Assembly (NCBI GenBank): GCA_017883385.1
Contig: JADGNQ010000005.1
Span: 1-64,000 of the forward strand
Direction: 5' to 3'
DNA from: Candidatus Sulfotelmatobacter sp.
GTDB taxonomy: Bacteria > Acidobacteriota > Terriglobia > Terriglobales > Acidobacteriaceae
Length of the DNA stretch: 64,000 bases
The position numbers were made by a program, and so were the translations under genes. Below the pieces are notes generated by a model, which did no database searches, was not told where the DNA came from, and saw only the letters and a program-made list of their open reading frames with translations. This document shows positions 26,459 through 34,418 of this stretch, one piece after another (within the stretch, counting starts at the first letter, position 1; the number at the start of each line of letters is the position of its first letter).

Positions 26459-27316
26459 CTAGCGACGCTCCGACGCCGCTGGCGCGTGGGCAGCCACTGC
26501 AGAGAGTTCGTATCCAAGGGTCTTCATAGTGTGCCCCCAGGCACCTTCAATCCTCTGCACCGACTCCAAAGGCAATATAGTTCTCCAGTCTCCGGAAGCA
26601 GCCTTACGCACGAACTGCTTATCCTGGCGGGTATCCTTGGTTTGCACCCACTTGTCACCCTGGTCCTTCTCCAGGCGGCGCATCCGATCGGCCGAACTCA
26701 GTTCCACCGCGCGAGCCAATCGCTCCGGACCCGCCTCAATTCCCAGAAGACGCGCAACTTTCCCCATTTCTACTTCCGGATTTGCCAGCATGTCTTCGTA
26801 ACGCAGCAGCAGAAATTCCTCCCTGCCCTGCCGCGTGCTCAGCCAACTTGTAACATGGTCCCCCCAACAACCCAGGCGGGCCCAAAACACGGGTTCCATC
26901 CAACGCTGCACAAAGGTTTCAATTGGGTAGCTCTCGCCCATCGACCGCTGCTTCATTTCCCAGTAGTAATTGGACACCGCAACATCTCTCGGGTCGCGCA
27001 CGACATATATGATCCGCTTATACCGCGGATCAAAGCACTCGTGGCTCTTCAGGATGCGCGGCCGAGGCAGGCCGCGCAGTGTTCGGTCCGAATGTTTGTA
27101 CATATCGGGAACCAGCCGCTCCAAATTCAGGAACGTCACCGGCTCGTTCTGATACACGAGGCTTCCAACGAGGAACCTCGTCCAGGTGTTGCCGGAGCGG
27201 GGATAGGAAGTGAGAAAAACGTCGTCGGGAAAAATCGTGATGTCGCGCTCGATTCGCAATTTGCGAAACAGCACGTCGCTCACGCGAGAGAGATGTTTGA
27301 TTCCCCTTCTTAGCAT
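26459..27316 (-). CDS. PAPS-dependent sulfotransferase
   Basis: 285 residues of the Sulfotransfer_1 family, closely related to the gene at 10259 and with an intact C-terminus. Motifs: TSYPRSGNTWTRF (phosphosulfate loop, about 36-48), KSHECF with the catalytic-type His, and VVRDPRDVAVSNYYW (3'-phosphate site). No signal peptide or TM is visible, so it is probably cytoplasmic and acts on sugars or lipid-linked intermediates. It lies on the minus strand upstream of nothing obvious and 82 bp from the neighbouring acyltransferase start of the next minus-strand run. Substrate unknown. Confidence 0.93.
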   Translation of the reverse strand: MLRRGIKHLSRVSDVLFRKLRIERDITIFPDDVFLTSYPRSGNTWTRFLVGSLVYQNEPVTFLNLERLVPDMYKHSDRTLRGLPRPRILKSHECFDPRYKRIIYVVRDPRDVAVSNYYWEMKQRSMGESYPIETFVQRWMEPVFWARLGCWGDHVTSWLSTRQGREEFLLLRYEDMLANPEVEMGKVARLLGIEAGPERLARAVELSSADRMRRLEKDQGDKWVQTKDTRQDKQFVRKAASGDWRTILPLESVQRIEGAWGHTMKTLGYELSAVAAHAPAASERR

Positions 27317-27398
27317 CCCAGCATCCAGGTTCTGATTCTAGCAAGGGCAACCACGGCAACTCTCCCTGCGCTTACAGATGATTCGAAACCCGGCCAGA

Positions 27399-28442
27399 CT
27401 ATGCCTGGCCAATATCTTGCTCTTCGGCTTCCGGCGGCCCTTTGCGCCGGCCCTGCAGCCATCCCTGAAACCTCTGTTTCCGTTCAAACATCTTGCGGGC
27501 CTCGCCGCGCAGGCTCGAGATCACGGCAAAGCGCGACTTTGTAAACCAGGGCACGCGATGCGCGACGCATCCGTACTTTTCTTTGTACTTTCCCTCGCCG
27601 CCCCAGTCGTAAACTTCCACACCGCGCGCCTTCCAATAACGCATGGCATACCAGTGAATGGCCTCATTCGGACGCAGGTTCTGGCTGGAACGCAGACTGG
27701 CATTCCCCCAGAATTCGGCAATCTTGTTGAACCCGGGAAAAATCCCCGTGGCAATGCACTTCCCTTCCAGATCCCGAGCCCGCAGCAGCAGTACGCGTCC
27801 GGTAGGTTCGAGATTCTTCACCAGCGCACGAACCCGCTCCACGGGATAAGTGGGAACCAGGCCCTGCTTGGCAAACACATCCTGAAGTTGCTCGTAGTAC
27901 TCGTCAGCAAACCCCGCGTCGTGCGCCTCTTCGATCGTGACACCGCTCTTCTCGGCCTTCCGAATGCAGCGCCTGCACGCGCTGTCCATGTTGCCGAACA
28001 ACTTGTCTTCGGGCTGCGTGAGATCGGTCCGGTAGGAGGCAAAGGCTTCGCCGGTGAACCCCAGATCTTTCCCGTCATCGAAGCTGAAGTACGGATCGGA
28101 CACCTCCATGTGCAGGCACTTCAGATCGCTCCATGCCGCCTTCTCGATGGCAGCCAGCGCGTCCTTACGCGAGGCTCCCGGGACGAGATTGAATCCCATG
28201 TACGGAGTGGTCCAACCCGGAAACGAACTGCCCAGCATTCGGATGCCGAAGCGCGAGAATACCAGCCCGCTGAAATACCCAGCGACATCGCCGCCGTCCA
28301 CTAGTTCACACAAAATCACCTTGGCCCGTTGCGTCTCATGCACGAACTGCAGCCACTCCCTCGTCTGAAAAACGGTGCGGTCGGGAAAGCGATCCAGCTT
28401 CGCCCAGTCCACGGCACCCGGATCGATGAGCTTCGCTTTCAT
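27399..28442 (-). CDS. FemAB-like acyltransferase/peptidyltransferase
   Basis: About 347 residues from the ATG at 28442; the longer frame from 28502 overlaps the upstream gene and is not needed. It has the FemAB-type double-GNAT layout: FQTREWLQFVHETQ, then YRTDLTQPEDKLFGNMDSACRRCIRKAEKSG (read in parts), then GIFPGFNKIAEFWGNAS and a terminal YDWGGEGKYKEKYG. Proteins of this family attach amino acids to peptidoglycan, or act as XrtA/PEP-CTERM-associated FemAB proteins of unknown function in EPS loci. It follows the nucleotide-sugar dehydrogenase by 28 bp on the same strand, so the two are likely co-transcribed. Confidence 0.8.
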   Translation of the reverse strand: MKAKLIDPGAVDWAKLDRFPDRTVFQTREWLQFVHETQRAKVILCELVDGGDVAGYFSGLVFSRFGIRMLGSSFPGWTTPYMGFNLVPGASRKDALAAIEKAAWSDLKCLHMEVSDPYFSFDDGKDLGFTGEAFASYRTDLTQPEDKLFGNMDSACRRCIRKAEKSGVTIEEAHDAGFADEYYEQLQDVFAKQGLVPTYPVERVRALVKNLEPTGRVLLLRARDLEGKCIATGIFPGFNKIAEFWGNASLRSSQNLRPNEAIHWYAMRYWKARGVEVYDWGGEGKYKEKYGCVAHRVPWFTKSRFAVISSLRGEARKMFERKQRFQGWLQGRRKGPPEAEEQDIGQA

Positions 28443-28470
28443 GCGTTGGAGATTCCCGCAGGATTCATAC

Positions 28471-29799
28471 CTACCAGCACATCCCCTGATACGGCGCGGC
28501 AACGTTGGGACGGTTGGCCGGGTCCAGATTAATCAGGTCGATCACAATCTGCTCGGGCGTCACTAAGCTCGTCAGTTGTGCCTTCTCGATCCTGGTCGCA
28601 ATCACCACGACTTCCCCACCGCGCACGACTTCCTCGAACGACGACGCGAGCAGCGACCCGATATGCGGAATAACTTCCTCAATATACTGCCGGTTCGATC
28701 CAGCAAGCCGTCCCAGCGAGACATCCTGGTCCCACACCCGAACCTGGCACCCTTCCCCGAGCAAGCGCTTGATGACCTGCACCTGGGGGCTCTCCCTGAG
28801 ATCATCGGTACCCGCCTTGAAGCTCAGTCCCAGGAAAGCAATCTTTCTCTTGTTCGTCCGCAACACTGCGTCCACCGCCCGATCGATGTGTACTGCATTG
28901 CTGGGCAAAACCGCCTCCAGCAACGGAAGCTCAAGATCCAATTCCTTCGCCCGATAGGCCAGCGCGCGCAAATCCTTCGGCAGGCAAGATCCTCCAAACG
29001 CAAATCCGGGGGACAAGTATGCCGGAGAGATATTCAGCTTTGTGTCGGACGTATAAATCCTGGTCACCGCAACCGTATCGACGCCCAGGTTCTTGCACAG
29101 CGTGCCCACTTCGTTGGCGAAACTCACTTTCACCGCATGAAACGCGTTGGAAACGTATTTCACCATTTCCGCCACCGCAATGCTGGTCTCGAAAAGCGGT
29201 CCCGAAACGCACTTATACAGCTCGCGGAGAGGGCCAAGATGTTGCGCGTCCTGTGCCCCCAGAATCGTATACGGAGGCTGATGAAAGTCGGCCACTGCGC
29301 TGCCTTCGCGCATGAACTCGGGGTTATAGCAAACCGAAAAATCAACTCCGGCGCGGAGCTCGCTGGCCTGCTCGATCGCGGGGATGACCAGCGATTCCGT
29401 CGTTCCGGGCAAAACCGTGCTGCGCAACACGATCACATGATGAGACTTCTTCTGTTTCAGAGCCGCACCGATTTCACGCACTACGCGCTCTACGTAAACG
29501 AAGTCAAGCTTGCCACTGCGCAGACTCGGGGTTCCGACGCAGACAAACGAAATGTCCGATTCGCCGACAGCAACCGCTGCATTCGAAGTGGCCCGCACCC
29601 GCCCAGCCTGGTGCGCCTCGGCCAGCAACTCGCTCATTCGGGCTTCGACGATTGGACTCCGCCCCGCCCCCAAAGTCTCCACTTTGGCCAGGCTCACATC
29701 GACCCCGATTACTTGATGCCCCTCATGGGCGAAGCAGGCCGCGGTTACCGACCCCACGTACCCCAGTCCAAACACACTGATCGACAGGCCCACGCTCAA
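28471..29799 (-). CDS. Nucleotide-sugar dehydrogenase, AlgD/UDP-glucose dehydrogenase family
   Basis: 442 residues from TTG 29799 (GTG two codons later is an alternative). The N-terminal NAD-binding fold has FGLGYVGSV, and the catalytic cysteine is Cys272 in GGSCLPKD. GFAFGGSCLPKD is closest to GDP-mannose 6-dehydrogenase (AlgD) among family members, but UDP-sugar substrates cannot be excluded. The enzyme oxidises C6 of a nucleotide hexose to the uronic acid, giving an acidic building block. It is divergent from the heparinase II/III-family lyase (85-bp gap), and such lyases cleave uronic-acid polymers, which fits the pair. Confidence 0.9.
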   Translation of the reverse strand: MSVGLSISVFGLGYVGSVTAACFAHEGHQVIGVDVSLAKVETLGAGRSPIVEARMSELLAEAHQAGRVRATSNAAVAVGESDISFVCVGTPSLRSGKLDFVYVERVVREIGAALKQKKSHHVIVLRSTVLPGTTESLVIPAIEQASELRAGVDFSVCYNPEFMREGSAVADFHQPPYTILGAQDAQHLGPLRELYKCVSGPLFETSIAVAEMVKYVSNAFHAVKVSFANEVGTLCKNLGVDTVAVTRIYTSDTKLNISPAYLSPGFAFGGSCLPKDLRALAYRAKELDLELPLLEAVLPSNAVHIDRAVDAVLRTNKRKIAFLGLSFKAGTDDLRESPQVQVIKRLLGEGCQVRVWDQDVSLGRLAGSNRQYIEEVIPHIGSLLASSFEEVVRGGEVVVIATRIEKAQLTSLVTPEQIVIDLINLDPANRPNVAAPYQGMCW

Positions 29800-29884
29800 G
29801 CTCCTTAGTTGCGCTATTCAGTATGACAGTTGCTGATTAACCTCAGATTGCAAAGTATCTGGAATCTAAGGATAAACTTGTTCG

Positions 29885-32266
29885 GTGCAACGTGAAAGAA
29901 TCTGGTCTCGCTTGTCCCAAATGAGTTGGGACGAACTGCGCACTCGTCTGCGGCAGGAAGCAGGCAAACGCCTGGATGGGGCCCTTTATCGCGTGGGTGT
30001 GCAGCCGAATGTGGATGAGAAACCCGGACCAAGCCTTCCGCCGGGCAAGTTCTTCTTCTCCCCCGACGAATTGCCAGAACGGATCAGCCTTCTTCAGCAG
30101 CATTTGCCCCTTGAAGTAGAGGCTCTCATTCGTGAGGCGGACGAGATTTGCCGCCACCGTTTTCGACTGCTGGGGTATGACGAACTCGACTACGGCAAAC
30201 AGATCGATTGGCACCTCGACGCCGTACACGACAAGCACACACCGCTCATTCCCTGGTACAAGATCGACTTTCTTGACTTCGACGTGGCTGGCGACCATAA
30301 AGTCACGTGGGAATTAAACCGCCATCAGCATCTCGTAACCCTGGCCAAGGCCTGGCTGCTCACGCAAGAAGAACGATACGCCCAGGAAGCGATTACGCAG
30401 TGGTACGCGTGGCAGGACGCAAATCCCTATCCGCTGGGCGTGAACTGGGCCAGCAGCCTAGAGGTCGCGTTCCGGTCGCTCTCTTGGCTCTGGTTACAGC
30501 ATCTGCTGGCGGGCTGGGCGGGTCGGCCAGTCAGCTTCACCACCGATTTGCACCGCGCCCTGGCCTTGAACGGACGCCACATCGAGCGCTACCTTTCCAC
30601 CTATTTCTCTCCCAACACGCATCTGCTGGGAGAGGCCGTCGCGCTTTTCTTCCTCGGAACATTGTGTCCTCAGATTTCAAGCGCAGAGAAGTGGAAGCAG
30701 CGAGGCTGGAGAATCGTTCAACAGGAAGCTCAGCGCCAGGTGCTCCCTGACGGGGTCTACTTCGAGCAATCGTTGTACTACCACGTCTACGCACTCGACT
30801 TCTTCCTGCACGCGCGCCAGTTCGCCTCACGTAATGGAGTGGAAATTTCATCCCACTTCGACGAGGTGATCCGGAAGATGCTCGCGGTCGTGCAAGCCCT
30901 CGCGCAAGCCGGTCCCCCCGACGGCTTCGGCGACGACGATGGTGGCCGGCTCTTCAACCCCAGGCGCAACCGAGCCGAGCACATGACCGACCCTCTTTCG
31001 CTTGGAGCGGCCCTGTTTCGCGACGACAGTGCTGGCCCGACCTTGACTCTAACCGAAGAAGCGATCTGGCTATTCGGTCCCGACGCGTTGCGCGAAACAC
31101 GCGATCAAGAAAACAAGAATCTCCTGACGAGTTGCTCCTTCCCAGACGGCGGTCTTTTCATTGCAAGGAGTTCAGACCCCATCTCACAGCAGATGGTGAT
31201 CGACGCGGGCCCCCAAGGCACCGGCCGCAGCGGCCACGGCCACGCCGACGCTTTGAGCCTGAAACTAGCTTTCAACAATCGTCCATGGCTGGTGGATGCC
31301 GGTACTTTCGTCTACATCTCTCCCGGCAGCTCCCCGGGAAACGAGCGGCAAAAGTTTCGCGGCACTCGCGCCCACAATACAATGTCGGTCGACGGACTCG
31401 ATCACGCGAACCCGGAAGGACCATTCGCATGGAGCGAACTTCCCAACACGCGCGCAGAGAATTGGATCTCCGCCGCGACCTTCACATTCTTCTCAGGCTC
31501 CCATTCCGGATATGAGCGGCTCGCAGCGCCAGTACGCCATCGCCGCTTCATCTTTCATCTGCACGACAGTTTCTGGCTAGTGCGCGACGTCGCCGAGGGA
31601 GTCGGCTCCCATCTGCTGGAAACCTCTTGGCATTTCGCGCCTGATCTCGCGGTCACTCCGGTTGAGGGAAACTTTGTGGCCTCAACACCAGTGGGGAATC
31701 AGCCCAGCTCTGACGGCGCCCATCTGACGCTTCTCCCAAGTCCCGATCCGCGGTGGAAATGCGATCTGGTCACGGAGCACGTTTCCCCGGCGTACGGCGC
31801 AAGAGTGCCCGCACCCGTCTTGCGCTGCAGCGCCACCGTCTCCGCGCCCGCCGAACACGCCATGCTGCTGATTCCCTCAATTGATAAAAGCGATGCGACG
31901 GGAAAGTTCCCTCGAGCCGCCGAACAATCGTCGAGCGCAAGGAGCCCCGCCGCTGTCTATACTTACGATTCCTCCCAAACCTCGCACTGCATGGTATTCG
32001 GTCAGACCGAGCCCTCAGCCTGGACCCTCGGCCCGTGGACCAGCGACGCCCGCTTACTCTACTTTTGTGTGAAAGACCAGCGCGTCATTCATCTGGTGTG
32101 TTGTGAGGGAAGCTTCGTGCATCTGCACGGCGATCCCGTCTTCTCGCGCGACGCACCGCTACAATATTTAGAGTGGTTGAATCGAAAGGGCGAGCGCTGG
32201 ACCAAATCATCGGATGAAACCGCCGCCCGTTCCCTTTCTGTGAAAGCAATCGAGGCTCTGGTCTAG
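29885..32266 (+). CDS. Heparinase II/III-family protein (polysaccharide lyase-like)
   Basis: 793 residues from a GTG start. The N-terminal about 370 residues form the alpha-helical toroid typical of the family (GVNWASSLEVAFRSLSWLWL, then YFSPNTHLLGEAVALFF, then FEQSLYYHVYALDFF). The C-terminal beta-sandwich follows, opening with GRSGHGHADALSLKLAF and DAGTFVY. Family members are heparin, heparan or alginate lyases and relatives found in EPS loci. The usual catalytic Asn/His and Tyr positions appear present (NTHLLGE; YYHVYALD; GHGHAD). No clear signal peptide is visible, so export is uncertain. It could trim or recycle the acidic polymer. Confidence 0.88.
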   Translation: MQRERIWSRLSQMSWDELRTRLRQEAGKRLDGALYRVGVQPNVDEKPGPSLPPGKFFFSPDELPERISLLQQHLPLEVEALIREADEICRHRFRLLGYDELDYGKQIDWHLDAVHDKHTPLIPWYKIDFLDFDVAGDHKVTWELNRHQHLVTLAKAWLLTQEERYAQEAITQWYAWQDANPYPLGVNWASSLEVAFRSLSWLWLQHLLAGWAGRPVSFTTDLHRALALNGRHIERYLSTYFSPNTHLLGEAVALFFLGTLCPQISSAEKWKQRGWRIVQQEAQRQVLPDGVYFEQSLYYHVYALDFFLHARQFASRNGVEISSHFDEVIRKMLAVVQALAQAGPPDGFGDDDGGRLFNPRRNRAEHMTDPLSLGAALFRDDSAGPTLTLTEEAIWLFGPDALRETRDQENKNLLTSCSFPDGGLFIARSSDPISQQMVIDAGPQGTGRSGHGHADALSLKLAFNNRPWLVDAGTFVYISPGSSPGNERQKFRGTRAHNTMSVDGLDHANPEGPFAWSELPNTRAENWISAATFTFFSGSHSGYERLAAPVRHRRFIFHLHDSFWLVRDVAEGVGSHLLETSWHFAPDLAVTPVEGNFVASTPVGNQPSSDGAHLTLLPSPDPRWKCDLVTEHVSPAYGARVPAPVLRCSATVSAPAEHAMLLIPSIDKSDATGKFPRAAEQSSSARSPAAVYTYDSSQTSHCMVFGQTEPSAWTLGPWTSDARLLYFCVKDQRVIHLVCCEGSFVHLHGDPVFSRDAPLQYLEWLNRKGERWTKSSDETAARSLSVKAIEALV

Positions 32267-32308
32267 AGCGGCGCATCGCGCCGATTCTGCTAAAGGACGT
32301 GCAAAGAA

Positions 32309-34261
32309 ATGTGCGGCATCACCGGGGTCCTGCAATTCGCCAGCAACGCCGGGGTTGACAGCAAGGTTGAGCCCAGTGTCGTCCGGCGTATGTGCGACGT
32401 AATGGCTCACCGTGGCCCCGATGACGACGGAATCTACACTGCCGGTCCCGTCGGCCTGGGCATGCGGCGCCTCAGCATCGTCGATCTCACCACTGGTCAC
32501 CAACCTCTCAGCAACGAGGACGGCACCATCTGGATCGTCTTCAACGGCGAAATCTACAATCACTCAGAACTGCGCCCTCAACTCGAAGCCCGCGGTCACG
32601 TTTACCGTACCCACAGCGACACGGAAACCATCGTCCACCTGTACGAGGAATATGGGCATGAATGTGTGCAACACCTGCGCGGAATGTTTGCCTTCGCCAT
32701 CTGGGACACGCGCCGCCAGACTCTTTTCCTGGCTCGCGACCGGTTGGGCATCAAACCGCTCTACTACAAGCTTGATGCCGAGCGCTTCGTCTTTGGCTCT
32801 GAAATCAAGGTGACCCTCGCGCACCCAGGAATCGACGCGCGATTCGATCGCGCCGCTCTCCCCGAGTACCTCGCGTTCGGATACCTCTCCGGCGAAGACA
32901 CCTTCTATGCCGGAATCCGCAAGCTCATGCCCGGTCATTGGATGGAAGTCGACTCGCGCGGCCAGGTCAAGATCGACCGCTACTGGGATCTCCATATCAC
33001 GCAACCTGAATCGTCTCGCGACGAGAGTTATTACGTTAAGACCTATCGTGACCTTCTCGGGCAATCCGTAAACAGTCACCTGATGAGCGATGTCCCCCTC
33101 GGCGTCTTCCTCAGCGGCGGCATAGACTCCAGCGCCGTTGCGGCCTTAATGACGAAGATCCGCGGCACTCCCGTGGAGACTTTTTCCGTGGGATATGCCG
33201 AAGACGCCTATAGCGAGTTGCCCTACGCCCGCGTGGTCGCAAAGCATCTCAACTCGGTGCATCACGAAGTCTTGCTCAGCCAGCAGGACTTCTTCGCTAG
33301 CCTGCCCCATCTCATTTGGCACGAGGACGAGCCTATCGTGTGGCCCTCGAGCGTTGCCCTGTACTTCGTGGCCCGTCTAGCGCACGAGCGGGTCAAAGTC
33401 GTCCTCACGGGTGAAGGCGCCGACGAAACCCTCGCCGGCTATACCCGTTACGCCTTCACGCTCAAGAATGCGGCTCTGGACCGCGTCTATCGCGGCGTGA
33501 CTCCGGGCTCGTTTCGCAACTGGATTCGCGGCTCCATCACCGACTCCACCTGGATCAGCGCCACGCTCCGCCGCAAGCTGTCGCACACGTTCCTCGCGCG
33601 CAACGGCAACTCCTGGGCGTCGTTTTATTTCGACAATTTCTTCTCCGCCTTCAGCGAGGCCGAACAGTCAGGATTGCTGTCCCCCGAACTCGCTCACGAA
33701 TTCTCCGCGGGCGCTCCGTATCAACACGTGCTCGACTATTGGGAACATTCCTCCGGCGAAATGCTGCAGCGCCTGCTCTACACCGACATCAAGACCTATC
33801 TCGTCGAACTGCTCATGAAGCAGGACAACATGAGCATGGCCGCCTCCATCGAGAGCCGTGTTCCATTCCTCGACCACAAGCTCGTGGAGTTCGCCACCAA
33901 CATCCCGCAACACCTGCAACTCGGCGGATTCGCCGGCAAGCGCATTCTGAAAAAAGCCGTGGAAGATCTGCTCCCGCATTCCATCCTCTACCGCCCGAAA
34001 CTGGGATTTCCCACGCCGTGGAGCCGCTGGCTGGCGGGGCTGCAACTCGACGTAATCCGCAATCTGCTGCTCGAACCACGCAGCCTCGACCGCGGTCTAT
34101 TCCAGCGTTCAGCCGTAGAACGCTTGTTCGACGAACATCGCGCCGGCTACCGCGACCACTACGACCGCATCTGGCGCCTGCTGAATCTGGAACTGTGGCA
34201 GCGAGTCTGTCTGGAGAACGAAGCGCACGAGCCGGCGCCCACGGTACCAGCTTCGCAATAG
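32309..34261 (+). CDS. asnB: Asparagine synthase-like amidotransferase (glutamine-hydrolysing)
   Basis: 650 residues. It begins MCGITGV, so Cys2 is the N-terminal nucleophile of the glutaminase domain after Met removal. IVFNGEIYN and AHRGPDDDG are also present. The synthetase domain has the PP-loop LSGGIDSSAV. Asparagine-synthase homologues are constant members of EPS/XrtA loci, where they are believed to amidate uronic acids or related groups rather than make free asparagine. It lies 42 bp after the lyase gene. A second, different copy is at 36713-38635. Which one, if either, is the housekeeping enzyme is not determinable here. Confidence 0.93.
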   Translation: MCGITGVLQFASNAGVDSKVEPSVVRRMCDVMAHRGPDDDGIYTAGPVGLGMRRLSIVDLTTGHQPLSNEDGTIWIVFNGEIYNHSELRPQLEARGHVYRTHSDTETIVHLYEEYGHECVQHLRGMFAFAIWDTRRQTLFLARDRLGIKPLYYKLDAERFVFGSEIKVTLAHPGIDARFDRAALPEYLAFGYLSGEDTFYAGIRKLMPGHWMEVDSRGQVKIDRYWDLHITQPESSRDESYYVKTYRDLLGQSVNSHLMSDVPLGVFLSGGIDSSAVAALMTKIRGTPVETFSVGYAEDAYSELPYARVVAKHLNSVHHEVLLSQQDFFASLPHLIWHEDEPIVWPSSVALYFVARLAHERVKVVLTGEGADETLAGYTRYAFTLKNAALDRVYRGVTPGSFRNWIRGSITDSTWISATLRRKLSHTFLARNGNSWASFYFDNFFSAFSEAEQSGLLSPELAHEFSAGAPYQHVLDYWEHSSGEMLQRLLYTDIKTYLVELLMKQDNMSMAASIESRVPFLDHKLVEFATNIPQHLQLGGFAGKRILKKAVEDLLPHSILYRPKLGFPTPWSRWLAGLQLDVIRNLLLEPRSLDRGLFQRSAVERLFDEHRAGYRDHYDRIWRLLNLELWQRVCLENEAHEPAPTVPASQ

Positions 34262-34418
34262 TGTCGGAGGATTTCGGAAGTGCACGACTCAAGAGGCTGC
34301 GGGGAGAACTGCGATTTCGGGCAGGTTGCCTTTCGCGAGAACTAAGACTGGCGAGAGCGGTAGAGCGATATCCACCAAGCTCAAGCCGCGGAGGGACGAC
34401 GGAGGTCCTCCTGCGACC

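Noticed and set aside
27378-28304. 308-codon plus-strand frame
   Set aside because: Antisense of the FemAB-like gene, whose own protein matches a known family; a product of GC-rich codon bias.
28576-29808. 410-codon plus-strand frame
   Set aside because: Antisense of the nucleotide-sugar dehydrogenase, which has clear motifs.
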